Shown here in pieces: positions 43,323 through 52,448 of a stretch of DNA of 64,000 nt. Within the stretch, counting starts at the first letter, position 1. Every line of letters starts with the position of its first letter. The stretch lies in assembly GCF_003970915.1 (NCBI RefSeq), contig NZ_RXOF01000002.1:310001-374000 (forward strand). The letters run 5' to 3'. The DNA comes from Hymenobacter gummosus. Lineage in GTDB: Bacteria > Bacteroidota > Bacteroidia > Cytophagales > Hymenobacteraceae. The notes under the pieces are model-generated. The model saw nothing but the letters and a program-made list of their open reading frames with translations, was not told where the DNA came from and made no database searches. Made by a program: the position numbers and the translations under genes.

Positions 43323-43998
43323 TCGTCTACAGCCGCGTAGCGGCGCCACGTCAATAGCCGCCACGATGTAAAAAACGGCCAGAGCTCCGGAGGAGCGGCA
43401 CCTTATTCGCGCGTTATCTTGCGGCCTGTTTCATCTACGACGTTATGTCAAATACCTATACCCAGCTTTATATCCACATTATCTTCGCCGTGGCAGGCCG
43501 GGAACGGCTGATTCCAGCGCGGCACAAGGAGCAGCTATACCGGTATATTACAGGCATTATTAGTCAAAAGAATCAGAAGTTGTTAGCCATCAATGGCATG
43601 CCCGATCATGTGCATTTGCTGGTGAGCATGACGCCAGATGTAGCCTTGTCAGAACTGGTGCGCGACGTCAAAGCCAATTCCTCCCGCTTCATCAATGAGC
43701 AGCATTGGCTGCCGGGGCGGTTTGCTTGGCAGCAAGGGTTTGGCGCATTTTCGTATTCGGCTTCCCAGGTACCAGCAGTGGCACGCTACATCGAACAACA
43801 GGAGCAGCATCACGCTACGCGTAGCTTTCGGGAGGAATACGTGACCCTGCTGGAAAAATTCGGTGTGGATTACCGGCCGGAATACCTTTTTGACTTCTCG
43901 GCTAACGAAAGCGGGTAAGGTGCCGCTCCTCCGGAGCTCTGGCCGTTTCTTACATCGTGGCGGCTATTGACGTGGCGCCGCTCTGCGGCTGGGGACGA
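43323..43998. mobile_element. Y1-transposase element with ~80-bp inverted terminal repeats (REP/RAYT-like)
   Basis: The left arm 43323-43405 and right arm 43916-43998 are reverse complements with only a handful of mismatches over ~80 bp. Each arm contains an inner hairpin-forming part (AGAGCTCCGGAGGAGCGGCA) and an outer palindrome-like part (CAGCCGC..AGCGGCGCCA). They flank exactly one gene, a Y1 transposase, whose stop codon is the first three bases of the right arm. IS200/IS605 elements usually lack inverted terminal repeats, so this resembles a REP-associated tyrosine transposase with its REP pair. A sequence of the same architecture without the gene is at 60141-60336. Confidence 0.8.
43445..43918 (+). 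CDS. IS200/REP-associated Y1 transposase (TnpA-like)
   Basis: The protein has 157 residues. The HUH metal-binding motif is in GMPDHVHLLVSM (His-x-His), and the catalytic Tyr lies in the helix VARYIEQQEQHH, preceded by the conserved QQGFGAFSYSASQ. This single-domain enzyme cuts and joins single-stranded DNA at hairpins. The family includes IS200-type transposases and REP-associated (RAYT) relatives; the flanking inverted REP-like arms favour the latter. All conserved motifs are present, so it may be active. Confidence 0.9.
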   Translation: MSNTYTQLYIHIIFAVAGRERLIPARHKEQLYRYITGIISQKNQKLLAINGMPDHVHLLVSMTPDVALSELVRDVKANSSRFINEQHWLPGRFAWQQGFGAFSYSASQVPAVARYIEQQEQHHATRSFREEYVTLLEKFGVDYRPEYLFDFSANESG

Positions 43999-44021
43999 TT
44001 GCAGCAAGCCCCAATAACGCC

Positions 44022-45209
44022 TCACTTCATCAGCGTCCGGTTCAGCCGCAGCGTCAGCCGCACCGAATCCTGGCGCCAGCGGCCCTGCAGCTGCAAGGAA
44101 TCCGGAGTGGGGCGCTGGAACAGCCAGCGGCGCGGGGCCGCATAGTCGTTGTTTTCGTTGCGGGCAATGAGCTGGATGAACGCCGCCGGGCGGGCCGAAT
44201 CGGGCTCGGTCACGAACCGGTCGCGGCGGGCGGCATTGCGCAGCACGGCCTGGGCGGCCTGGAAGTAGGCGCGGGTGGGGTAGGCCGAATCGGCGGGCGC
44301 GAGGGGCTGCCAGCGGCCCTCGGCCCAGCGGGCGGCGCGGGTGGTTTCCCACACGCCGGTCAGGGGCAGCACGGCGGCCTGCTCGGCGGCGTATTCGCGG
44401 ATGCCCAGCACGTCCTGCACCGTCAGGCCGAGCACGGCCAGGGTGAGCAGCACGCCCAGCCCGCGGTACGCCAGCCGCCCGCGCCGGCCGAAGCGGGCCG
44501 CGGTGGCCGGCAGGGTGCGCAGCGCCGCCGGGCGGTGGCCGATGAAGAACTGCCAGAGCCGGTCGGCGTCCTGGGCCAGCAGTAGCAGGGCAAAGAACAG
44601 GTAGCTGCCCGAGCCGATTTTGACGCACACGTCGAAGAAGACGTTGACTACGAACACGTTCAACATCACCACCGAGGCCACGAACGCGCCCAGCGTGCGG
44701 GTGCGGCGGAAGAGCAGCAACACGGCCGGCAGCACTTCGCCCCAGCCCAGAAACTGCTGGTAGCCGCGCGAGTAGCCGAAAAACTGCCAGGCCACGCGCA
44801 TGGGAGTCAGCTCGGCCGGGGCAGTGTCGAGGTTGGCCCACAGGCGCGGAAACTGGGTGGCCAGCACCTTCACGAAGCCGTAGCGCAGCAGAATCAGGCT
44901 CAGGTACAGGGCCAGCAGGTCGAGCAGGACGTCCGTCACGGCCCAGCGCCGGCGGCGTAGCACTTGCCCGGTTACCAGCGCCCCGCCCGCCACCGCGCCC
45001 CAGGCCAGCCCGACCCAGGTAGCGGCCCACTGCGCCGGGGTGTCGCCGCAGCTGGACTGGGTTTCGGGCACGGCCGTGAGCAGGCCGGTGGCGGTGGTCA
45101 GCTCGTAGAGCGTCGGGGCCAGGGCCAGCCCGGCCGCAAGGCAAACGGCTAAGGTGTTGAGCGAGGGCCAGAACCCCGGGCGGCTGGCTGGGAACGGGGA
45201 AGAATCCAT
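44022..45209 (-). CDS. DoxX-like integral membrane protein
   Basis: The protein has 395 residues from the ATG at 45209. It has about eight predicted membrane helices, including a segment resembling DoxX and MauE-like quinol/redox membrane proteins (SLILLRYGFVKVLATQFP, WQFFGYSRGYQQFLGWGEVLPA, NVFVVNVFFDVCVKIGSGSY). The last ~110 residues form a soluble domain with a lipocalin-like or sheet-rich look (PLTGVWETTRAARWAEG to RLTLRLNRTLMK). It abuts the transposase element at its 3' end. The function is unknown. Confidence 0.65.
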   Translation of the reverse strand: MDSSPFPASRPGFWPSLNTLAVCLAAGLALAPTLYELTTATGLLTAVPETQSSCGDTPAQWAATWVGLAWGAVAGGALVTGQVLRRRRWAVTDVLLDLLALYLSLILLRYGFVKVLATQFPRLWANLDTAPAELTPMRVAWQFFGYSRGYQQFLGWGEVLPAVLLLFRRTRTLGAFVASVVMLNVFVVNVFFDVCVKIGSGSYLFFALLLLAQDADRLWQFFIGHRPAALRTLPATAARFGRRGRLAYRGLGVLLTLAVLGLTVQDVLGIREYAAEQAAVLPLTGVWETTRAARWAEGRWQPLAPADSAYPTRAYFQAAQAVLRNAARRDRFVTEPDSARPAAFIQLIARNENNDYAAPRRWLFQRPTPDSLQLQGRWRQDSVRLTLRLNRTLMK

Positions 45210-45342
45210 GCGAATAAGGCGGCAGCTGATGAGAGTCGATAAATAATGAAATAATGCCATATACTTAAGCCCCAAGCCGAATGCAACTTCACGACTTGAG
45301 CGGAGCCGCTTCACTCCACATAGGCTATCAACCTCCATTCAT

Positions 45343-45759
45343 ATGCCGCATACTTACTGGCTGCGCGCTACTATGGCTGCTGCCCTGCTAACCGTCACCC
45401 TGTCCTGCAGCCGCAAAGAGGAAATTTCGCCCGTCACGCTCACCGGAAAGTGGGATTTGATACGGGTTGGCGGCGGATTCACCGGCGCCGTCAATGTCAT
45501 TCCGCCCGGCACCGAGGTGCTCACGTTTTCGGATGACGGTACCTATACCCGCACTGTCAAAGTGGGCACCTCCGAAACCAACAAATTCTGGTACCAGCCC
45601 CAGCCTTAGGCCCCGTACCGGTATGTCGTCGTCATGACCACCACCGCCCTGGCGCCCCCAGGCACGTCGTTGAATCTGGACTACCCAATAAACACGTTGA
45701 CGAGCACGGAGCTGGTGCTGGTTTCGGGGCAGTTTTTCCGGCTGTATGAGCGGCGGTAG
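45343..45759 (+). pseudogene. small lipocalin-like lipoprotein, interrupted by an in-frame TAG
   Basis: From the ATG at 45343 a signal peptide with lipobox (LTVTLSCSRK) and a lipocalin-like start (LTGKWDLIRVGGGF) are read, ending at TAG (45607-45609) after 88 codons. The same frame continues without a break as APYRYVVVMTTTALA and DYPINTLTSTELVLVSGQ to a stop at 45757, the normal end of such ~140-residue proteins. So a single nonsense codon cuts an otherwise intact gene. Read-through or a sequencing error are the alternatives. Confidence 0.7.
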
Positions 45760-45863
45760 CCCGTGGGCCGCCTTCGGCTGGCCTGCGCTGCGGCCCGGGA
45801 AGGGGTGCGGGGCCGCCGGTGAACCTTAGCTCCGGGTAGGACTGTTGAAGCGCCGGCCCACCG

Positions 45864-45871
45864 TATCTTTG
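45864..45871 (+). promoter_or_regulatory. -7 box of the DUF3109 gene
   Basis: TATCTTTG is a perfect TAnnTTTG match, 24 nt before the ATG at 45896. A TTG lies 16 nt upstream of it (45845), a little closer than usual for a -33 element. Confidence 0.6.
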
Positions 45872-45895
45872 CGGTTCGCTTTGCCTGCTTTTCCG

Positions 45896-46468
45896 ATGAT
45901 TGTCATCCAGAATACCATCGTCTCCGACGACGTCCGCGACCAGTTTTTCGTCTGCAACCTGGAGCGTTGCAAGGGCGCCTGCTGCGTGGAGGGCGACCTG
46001 GGCGCCCCGCTCGAAGAAGCCGAGCTGCAGATTCTGGCCCAGGAGTACGACAAGATCAAGCCCTTCCTAACCCACGCCGGCCGCCACGCCATCGAGGAGC
46101 AAGGGCTGTACGTCGAGGACTGGGAGGGCGACTACTCCACCACCACCATCGACAACCGGGAGTGCGCCTACGCGCTGTACGACGAGCGGGGTATCCTTAA
46201 GTGCGGCATCGAGCAGGCCTACCTGGCCGGCGCGACGACGTTTAAAAAGCCCATCAGCTGCCACTTGTACCCCATCCGCATCAGCAAGTACGACGAGTTC
46301 GAGGCCCTGAACTACGACCGGTGGGAAATCTGCAACCCGGCCTGCGCCTTCGGGGCCCAGCTGGGCGTGCCGGTGTACAAATTCCTGAAGGAGCCGCTGA
46401 TCCGCAAATACGGCGAGGCCTGGTACCGGGAACTGACGCAGGAAATCGAAAACCCGACCACCAAGTAG
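45896..46468 (+). CDS. DUF3109 (YkgJ-like) cysteine-rich protein
   Basis: The protein has 190 residues from the ATG at 45896; the upstream part of the frame is promoter sequence. Conserved cysteines are in [49 protein letters not shown] and [10 protein letters not shown], the metal-binding pattern of DUF3109. The family is widespread in Bacteroidota and is proposed to bind zinc or an iron-sulphur centre. No partner is encoded nearby. Confidence 0.88.
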   Translation: MIVIQNTIVSDDVRDQFFVCNLERCKGACCVEGDLGAPLEEAELQILAQEYDKIKPFLTHAGRHAIEEQGLYVEDWEGDYSTTTIDNRECAYALYDERGILKCGIEQAYLAGATTFKKPISCHLYPIRISKYDEFEALNYDRWEICNPACAFGAQLGVPVYKFLKEPLIRKYGEAWYRELTQEIENPTTK

Positions 46469-46473
46469 ACGCC

Positions 46474-46508
46474 CGCGGGGCCGACCATCTGGTCGGCCCC
46501 GCGGTTTT
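46474..46508. terminator. terminator between convergent genes
   Basis: A ~13-bp stem CGCGGGGCCGACC with its complement and a TTTTT run, just after the DUF3109 stop. Confidence 0.85.
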
Positions 46509-46515
46509 TGGGGCC

Positions 46516-47241
46516 TCAGCGCGCGTCCGGGTCCAGTTGGTAATGCAGCGTCAGCTCGGCGAAATCCTCGCTGGTGGCCACCTGGGTGCGCCGGCTGATG
46601 AGGCCGCGGGCGTAGGCAGCCGTCAGCTGGTAGCGCGCCAGCGGCCCGGGCAGGTGCGTACCCAGACCCAGGCGCAGCAGGGCATTGTGGCCCGGGGCCT
46701 GGGCGTAGCGGCCGGTGGCGTCGGCGTCCACGCGGCTGTAGTCCTGGCAGGTAATGGCCAGCACCGGGCCGGCCTCCCAGTACAGGCGGCGGCGCGGCGC
46801 CAGGAAGTGCCGCACGCTCAAGGCCACCTGCGCATCCACGGTGCGGTAGCGGAAGCGGGCGTCGTAGGCCGGCGGCGGGGTAGGGCCGTAAGGGGCGGCG
46901 TGCACGGCCAGGGTGCGGCGGTTGTAAGCCAGCTGCGCGGCCACCACCAAGTAAGTATTGGTACCGGTGGGGGGCACCGGCAGGGCCGCGCTGGCCCCCA
47001 GCGCCGCGCCGACCTGCGGCTGGTGCCGGCCCAGGGTGTAATCGGTGCCCCCGTCGGAGGAGCCGTGGCGCTGGCGGCCGTCGGCGTAGCGCAGGCGGCT
47101 GACCAGTAGGCCGCTGTGAAGGCTCCAGCGCACGGCCGGGGGCGCAGGCTGGGCCAGCGCCGGAGTGGCCCCGGCCAGCACCGCCGGCCACAGCCATAGC
47201 AGCCCGGGGCGGAGAGCAGAAAAAAGCCGGATGAGCAGCAT
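46516..47241 (-). CDS. outer-membrane beta-barrel-like protein
   Basis: The protein has 241 residues with a signal peptide (LLWLWPAVLAGATPALAQ). The mature part alternates aromatic and polar residues in many strands (RWSLHSGLLVSRLRYADG, LYWEAGPVLAI, YQLTAAYARGLISRRTQV) and ends ELTLHYQLDPDAR, so a small (about 8-10 strand) porin-like barrel is likely. No specific family was recognised. It is convergent with the DUF3109 gene. Confidence 0.6.
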   Translation of the reverse strand: MLLIRLFSALRPGLLWLWPAVLAGATPALAQPAPPAVRWSLHSGLLVSRLRYADGRQRHGSSDGGTDYTLGRHQPQVGAALGASAALPVPPTGTNTYLVVAAQLAYNRRTLAVHAAPYGPTPPPAYDARFRYRTVDAQVALSVRHFLAPRRRLYWEAGPVLAITCQDYSRVDADATGRYAQAPGHNALLRLGLGTHLPGPLARYQLTAAYARGLISRRTQVATSEDFAELTLHYQLDPDAR

Positions 47242-47397
47242 GCTGGCGACGGGTTTGCTCCTAAACGTTGCCGGTTGGTATTCAGTGTGGGCCGGTTGGT
47301 AGAGGCCCGGCCCGCTTCCATCGATTTTAGGTGGAAATCAACCGACAAGTCAGTATTTTCTGGCTTCTGTCCAACTTCACTTCCCACCCCTTCCACC

Positions 47398-48591
47398 ATG
47401 CCCCACCGATTTATGGCCGGCGCCCTGCTGCTGGCCGCGCTACTCGGCAGCCGCCCCCTCCACGCCCAGTCCCAATCGGCCGACGCGGCGGCCAAGCACC
47501 AGGCCGTGGTGGCCATCTACCCCGTGATGCTGCAGGCCGTGCAGGCGCGCAACCTCACCCAGGCCCGCACATTGTGCCAACAGGCCATCAGCTACGAGCC
47601 TCGTGACCCAACTCACCGCTACAACCTGGCCTGCATCGAAGCCCTGAGCGGGGCTCCCGATGCTGCCTTCGCCGCCCTGAACCAGGCCACGGCCCTGGGC
47701 TACGCCGACCCAAGCTCCCTGAATACCGACGCCGACCTGGCCGCCGTGCGCACCGATGCCCGCTTTGCCACGGTGCTGCAGGCCGCCGCCCGCAACGCCG
47801 GTGGTACTGCCGCACCGGCGCCCACGGCTACCGTGCGGCCCGTGGGCCCCCGACCTGCCGCTGCCCGGCCGGCCCCGGCGGCCGCACCGGCCGCTGCGGC
47901 CCCGCGCCCGGCGACTCGCCCGGGCGCGGTAGCCCAGCCCCTGGTCGGCAAGGTGACGGGCAACCGCCCGGTGGGCCTGTTTTTGATGACGCGCTACTGG
48001 ATTGCCACCGGCTCCCTGGAGAAAGGCACCTACTACTTCACGCCCGACGGCCGGGTGTACGTCAACCCAACGGGCTTCTCGGCGGCCGAGCTCGCGGCGC
48101 AACAGCCGAACTCCCGGGGCACTTTCCAGGTCAGCGGCAATACGCTCACGGTCAGCTGGGCCAGCGGGCAGAAGTCCAGCAGCCCGGTGGAGGACGCCAA
48201 AGGCGACGCCTTCAACTGGGACATGGGCATCTTCGTGGGGGCGCAGCCCTTCCGCAACACCCAGCAACTGCTGGGCACCTTTGAGGGCGGCAACTCTGCC
48301 TCCACCGGCTCGGGCTACATTGCCGCCGTGGGCACCTACACCTTCCGCGCCGACGGTACCTACGCCCGCTCCGGCGTGGCTTCCTCCACCAGCGTGTCCG
48401 ACGGCTCGGTGCTGAAAACCGGTGGCCAGGGCCAGACGGCCGGCCGCTGGCAGCTCAACGGCTTTGTTTTGACGCTGACCGATAACCAGGGCCGCCAGAC
48501 CAGCGGGGTGAGCTTCCCTTTCGTGACCGAAACCTCGGCCGCCAAGCCCGACCGCATCTACTTCGCCGGCACCCTGTACAAGCGGCAGTAG
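47398..48591 (+). CDS. secreted TPR and lipocalin-like protein
   Basis: The protein has 397 residues from the ATG at 47398 with a signal peptide (GALLLAALLGSRPLHAQ). Residues ~30-130 look like tetratricopeptide units (QARTLCQQAISYEPRDPTHR, NLACIEALSGAPDAAFAALN). An Ala/Pro-rich linker of ~60 residues follows. The C-terminal ~200 residues form a sheet-rich domain with lipocalin-like G-x-W/Y-x-F motifs (GTYTFRADGTYARSG, GRWQLNGFVLTLTDNQG). It is probably periplasmic or surface-exposed; function unknown. Confidence 0.6.
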   Translation: MPHRFMAGALLLAALLGSRPLHAQSQSADAAAKHQAVVAIYPVMLQAVQARNLTQARTLCQQAISYEPRDPTHRYNLACIEALSGAPDAAFAALNQATALGYADPSSLNTDADLAAVRTDARFATVLQAAARNAGGTAAPAPTATVRPVGPRPAAARPAPAAAPAAAAPRPATRPGAVAQPLVGKVTGNRPVGLFLMTRYWIATGSLEKGTYYFTPDGRVYVNPTGFSAAELAAQQPNSRGTFQVSGNTLTVSWASGQKSSSPVEDAKGDAFNWDMGIFVGAQPFRNTQQLLGTFEGGNSASTGSGYIAAVGTYTFRADGTYARSGVASSTSVSDGSVLKTGGQGQTAGRWQLNGFVLTLTDNQGRQTSGVSFPFVTETSAAKPDRIYFAGTLYKRQ

Positions 48592-48603
48592 GAGCGGGGC
48601 GCC

Positions 48604-48638
48604 CAAAAAAAGGCCAGCTGAAGCAGCTGGCCTTTTTT
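48604..48638. terminator. bidirectional terminator
   Basis: A stem GGCCAGCTG/CAGCTGGCC is flanked by A- and T-runs, loop AAG. It separates the TPR gene from the convergent amylase gene. Confidence 0.9.
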
Positions 48639-48668
48639 CATTCACACAAACAAAAGCGTAGTCGCGGT

Positions 48669-50477
48669 TTACTGCCAGGTATCGGTGCGGGTGAGGGCCG
48701 TGCCGCTGGGCGTGAAGGTGCGGTTCGAGCCGCCTTCCCAAAGCACGTTGCCGGCCGCGTCCTTGCGGATGTACTTGTACTGCACGGCCGTGCCGGAGGT
48801 CAGGTTTACGGTGCCGCGCCAGGTGGGCCAGGCCGCGCCGCTGAGCTTGATGGCGTTGGCCGTGTTCCAGCTGCCGAGCTGGGCCGTGCTGCCGATGACG
48901 TACACATCCTGCCCGCTCACGGTGTTGCTGTAATTCACCTGGAACGTCACGGCCGTGGTGCCGCTGGTGGGGGGCGGAGTGGTGCCGCCGGTGCCAGGTA
49001 CCCACACGGCGTAGCTGCGGGCGCCCACCGGGAAAGTGGCGGTGCCATTGGCGTCGGTGGTGATGGTGCCCGCGTTGTTGCCGGTTTTGTCGGTCAGAGC
49101 GGCGCTTTTGAAGGGCGTGGTAATGGTCTTCGAGCGGGCCGAGCCGCCGTCGTTCAGCAGCACCAGCAGGCCGGGGTGCGAAGAGTCGCCCGCGCGGGAG
49201 TAGGCGTACACGTCCGCGTCGTTGACCGAGGTATACTCTGTGGCCGCGCCGTAGGCGTTGGCCTGGCGGATACCGATGAGCTTCTTGATCTGGGCGCCGA
49301 GGCCGTACTCGTAATAGTCGCGGTAGAACACGCAGGGGTAGCCCTTGGCGCGGGTCAGGATGTAGGCGTAGGCCAGCATCTTCAGGTTGGTCACCGGCGA
49401 GTACAGCGCCCCGCCCTGGTGGTCGGTGTCGTGGTTGTCCACGAACGACACCGACAGGGCGCCATTGGCCTCGGTGAAACCGGCAAACTGCAGCCCGCGC
49501 ATGTCCCAGGCGCCGTTGCCGTTGCTCATGTCCTGGAAGGTGTAATGCAGCGGCACGTCGAACAGGCTGGTGCGGCCCCCGGTGGCGGCGGCGTAGTTGT
49601 TCATATCCCCCAGGTTCCGAAACCACGCCTCCGACACCGCAAACCGGCCGCTCGTGCCCTTCACCGCATCGAGCCACTGGTTCACGTAGGGCGTGTAGAT
49701 GTGCTTGGTCGCGTCGAGGCGGTAGCCGTCGAGCTGGAGTTTGGACGTCAGCCAGTTGCCCCAGTTGATGGTTTCCGTCTGGTTGGCCGCGTTGCCGTTG
49801 TACTGGATTTCCGAGCCCAGCAGGTTGTCGTAGGCGTCGTTGTTGGCGTAGGGCTGAAAGTCCCAGCTTTTCCACTGGTACCAGCCGTTGTTGGGCGCCT
49901 GCTGGGTGCCGGTGAAGTTGTTGTAGCCCCAGCGGTAGCTGCTGTAGGTGCTGCCGCGGCCGGGGTAGTTGAACTTGGTGTAGACGGTGTTACCGTTCAC
50001 CGTTTCCTGCGCGTCGGCCCAGGTCAGGTGGTTCATCACGATGTCCTCGTACACCTGAATGTTCTTGCCGTGCAGGGCCGTAATGGCCGATTGCAGCTGG
50101 CCGATGGTGCCGTAGCGGGTGGCCACGGTGCCCTTCTGGTTGAACTCGCCCAGGTCGTACCGGTCGTACACGCCGTAGCCCACGTCCTGGGCGCTGCCGC
50201 CCTTGTAGGCCGGCGGTAGCCAGATGGCGGTGATGCCCGCGTCGCTCAACTCCTGGGCCTTGCCGCCCAGATTTTGCCACCACGTGCCGGCCGTGGTGCT
50301 GACGGGCGTGTTCCAGTAGAAGCCCTGCATCATCACCCCGTTCGCGACGGTGGCGTTGTGTTGGGTGGCCGCCGGGGCCACGAGGGGAGCCGGCGCAACG
50401 GCCGTTTCCTTGCTGCACGAAGTCAATACGACTCCGGCCGCGAGCAGCCAGGTGGCTGCCGCAGAGTGTTTTAGCAT
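48669..50477 (-). CDS. alpha-amylase (GH13) lipoprotein with CBM20 starch-binding domain
   Basis: The protein has 602 residues. A lipobox (VVLTSC) marks a surface or periplasmic lipoprotein. The GH13 barrel covers ~45-480: DIVMNHLT, the nucleophile Asp255 in DGYRLDATKHI, the acid-base Glu in AVSEAWF and the transition-state Asp in FVDNHDT. A Thr/Pro linker (TGGTTPPPTSGTT) connects to a ~100-residue CBM20 domain (VTFQVNYSNTVSGQDVYVIG, then TAVQYKYIRKD). It hydrolyses alpha-1,4 bonds of starch or glycogen. No Sus-type genes flank it in the window. Confidence 0.93.
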   Translation of the reverse strand: MLKHSAAATWLLAAGVVLTSCSKETAVAPAPLVAPAATQHNATVANGVMMQGFYWNTPVSTTAGTWWQNLGGKAQELSDAGITAIWLPPAYKGGSAQDVGYGVYDRYDLGEFNQKGTVATRYGTIGQLQSAITALHGKNIQVYEDIVMNHLTWADAQETVNGNTVYTKFNYPGRGSTYSSYRWGYNNFTGTQQAPNNGWYQWKSWDFQPYANNDAYDNLLGSEIQYNGNAANQTETINWGNWLTSKLQLDGYRLDATKHIYTPYVNQWLDAVKGTSGRFAVSEAWFRNLGDMNNYAAATGGRTSLFDVPLHYTFQDMSNGNGAWDMRGLQFAGFTEANGALSVSFVDNHDTDHQGGALYSPVTNLKMLAYAYILTRAKGYPCVFYRDYYEYGLGAQIKKLIGIRQANAYGAATEYTSVNDADVYAYSRAGDSSHPGLLVLLNDGGSARSKTITTPFKSAALTDKTGNNAGTITTDANGTATFPVGARSYAVWVPGTGGTTPPPTSGTTAVTFQVNYSNTVSGQDVYVIGSTAQLGSWNTANAIKLSGAAWPTWRGTVNLTSGTAVQYKYIRKDAAGNVLWEGGSNRTFTPSGTALTRTDTWQ

Positions 50478-50757
50478 AAAAAGTGGGAATGGTTGTGGAG
50501 GCCGCTAAATAGGGAAATACAGGTGAGAAATCATAAATAAATTACGCAAGAAAAAGTCCGTTGAGTGAGCGGTTACTCCCGCTTGATTCAGCGTAAAAGA
50601 CCCTGAACTGCCGGGCAGGAGCCACTGGTCAGCCGCGCGGTTTGGAGCATGAATAGCTGCCGTTGGGCAAGACAACGGCTCCGTTCAGCCAGATTGGTTA
50701 GTATCTAATAAAGTCATTAGATTATTTTTAGCTACTGCTACCCATCTGCCCCAACAC

Positions 50758-52395
50758 ATGCCCGCCGTCTCCCCCCCGGTTCGTGCCGTTTCCTCCCCGC
50801 CGCTAACCGCGCCGCCGCGCTGGCTGGTGCCCGGCTATTTTGGCCTGCTGCTGCTGCTCGGCGCCCTGCTGCTTCGCCATTACGGTATATCCTGGGATGA
50901 GCCCACCGACCGGCAGACAGGCATGATCAGCGCCCGGTACGTGGCTGGGCTGCTCGCGCCCGACTGGGCCGCCCGGCAGCCGGCCTTCAAGGAGCTGCCC
51001 GATTTTGCCACCTACGCCGACAACGACCACGGCGTGCTCTTCGAAACGCCGCTGTGCCTGCTGGAGCTGGCGCTGGGCATCACCGATTCGCGCACGACCT
51101 ACCTGCTGCGGCACGCGGCCATCTTCCTGACCTTCGTGGGCGGAGTGTGGGCGCTGTACCGGCTGGCCCGGCTGCGCTTTCACAGCTGGCGGCTGGGGCT
51201 GGCGGCCAGTACCCTGCTGCTGCTCTCGCCGCGCTTTTTCGCCGAAAGCTTCTACAACAACAAGGACCTCGTGTTCCTGGCCGTGTTTACCCTGGGCGTG
51301 TACACGCTGGCGCGGCTGCTGCGCCGCCCCACCGTGGGCCGCGCCCTGCTGCACGGCCTGGCCACCGCCGCCGCCACCGACGTGCGCCTGCTCGGCTGCC
51401 TGCTGATTCTGATGACGCTGGGCATGGTGGCGCTGGAGCTGCTGGTGGGCCCCCGGGAGCTGCGCCGCGCCTGGCTGGCCGCCGTGCCCACCTACCTGCT
51501 GATGGCGGCCGGGGCTACCGTGGCCGGCTGGCCCTACCTCTGGGCCGCCCCGCTGGCCAATTTTCAGCACGCCTTCGAAAGCCTCAGCAACTTCGCCTTC
51601 GACGCCGAGCTGCTGTACCTGGGCGAGCGGGTGTCGGTGAACGAGCTGCCGTGGCACTACATCCCGGTATGGGTGCTCATCACCACGCCCGTCGCCTACA
51701 CGGTGGCGGCCCTGCTGGGCGGTCTGGCGTGCGTAGCCACGCTGCTGCGGAGTCGGCTGGCCCTGCTGCGCCTCCCCGAATACCGCCTGGACCTGCTGTT
51801 GCTGGGCTGGCTGCTGCTGCCGGTGCTCATGGTCATCGGGCTGCACTCGGTGGTGTACGACGGCTGGCGGCACCTCTACTTCATTTACCCGGCGCTGCTG
51901 CTACTGGCCCTGCGTGGGGCCACGCTGCTGTGGCGGGCCCGGCGGCTGTCGGTCGGGCTGCGCCGGCTGGTGCTGGCGCTGGCCGCGCTGGCCGGGCTCG
52001 AGGCCGTCCTTACCCTGGGCCGCATGGTGGCCATGCACCCCTTCGAGCAGACGTTCTTCGCCTTTCTGCCCGCCGACGTCGTCGAGGCGCAATTCGAGCG
52101 GGACTACTGGGGCCTGTCGTACCGCCACGGCCTGCAGTGGATTCTGGCCCACGACGCGGCCCCGCGCATTGCCATTCACGGCGCACAGCACCAGCCGCTG
52201 ATGAACAACGTCCTCGGGCTGCATGATGCCGAGCGGAGCCGCCTGCAGCTAAACCCCACCGACTCCAACGCCTACTACCTGACAGCCTACCGTACCCACC
52301 CCGAGCCGTTTCCGGATTCACTGGGGGCCGAGGTATACGCGCTGCGGGCCAACGGCGTAAAAATCCTGTCGGTATTCCAGAAGCGGCCGTGGTAG
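50758..52395 (+). CDS. polytopic GT-C/GT39-like membrane glycosyltransferase
   Basis: The protein has 545 residues and about 10-12 predicted membrane helices. An early periplasmic loop has GISWDEPTDRQTG, in which the Asp-Glu pair resembles the catalytic acidic motif of GT39/PMT-type enzymes. A second loop has FAESFYNNKDL. A soluble C-terminal tail of ~110 residues follows (QFERDYWGLSYRHGLQWIL). It probably transfers sugars from lipid-linked donors to an envelope acceptor; donor and acceptor are unknown. It is monocistronic, and the 280 bp before it holds no other gene. Confidence 0.7.
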   Translation: MPAVSPPVRAVSSPPLTAPPRWLVPGYFGLLLLLGALLLRHYGISWDEPTDRQTGMISARYVAGLLAPDWAARQPAFKELPDFATYADNDHGVLFETPLCLLELALGITDSRTTYLLRHAAIFLTFVGGVWALYRLARLRFHSWRLGLAASTLLLLSPRFFAESFYNNKDLVFLAVFTLGVYTLARLLRRPTVGRALLHGLATAAATDVRLLGCLLILMTLGMVALELLVGPRELRRAWLAAVPTYLLMAAGATVAGWPYLWAAPLANFQHAFESLSNFAFDAELLYLGERVSVNELPWHYIPVWVLITTPVAYTVAALLGGLACVATLLRSRLALLRLPEYRLDLLLLGWLLLPVLMVIGLHSVVYDGWRHLYFIYPALLLLALRGATLLWRARRLSVGLRRLVLALAALAGLEAVLTLGRMVAMHPFEQTFFAFLPADVVEAQFERDYWGLSYRHGLQWILAHDAAPRIAIHGAQHQPLMNNVLGLHDAERSRLQLNPTDSNAYYLTAYRTHPEPFPDSLGAEVYALRANGVKILSVFQKRPW

Positions 52396-52448
52396 GGCGA
52401 GAAACAAGGACCGCAGAACTGCTTCTTGGCTGCTCCGCGGCAAACGAA

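Larger units (their letters stand above)
42877..43330. other. intergenic region: helicase promoter and 21-bp tandem array
   Basis: No gene is supported in this stretch. It holds the helicase promoter, an unassigned GC-rich segment, and the tandem array at 43051-43260, and it leads to the left inverted repeat of the transposase element (from 43323). Short open frames here exist only because the repeat length is a multiple of three. Confidence 0.6.

Noticed and set aside
42958-43364. Small open frames over the 21-bp tandem array, on both strands
   Set aside because: A repeat length divisible by three keeps all frames open. There is no start context, no conserved domain and no consistent frame choice.
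43323-43998. Ordinary IS200 insertion
   Set aside because: IS200-type elements lack long inverted termini; the nearly identical ~80-bp arms fit a REP-associated transposase better.
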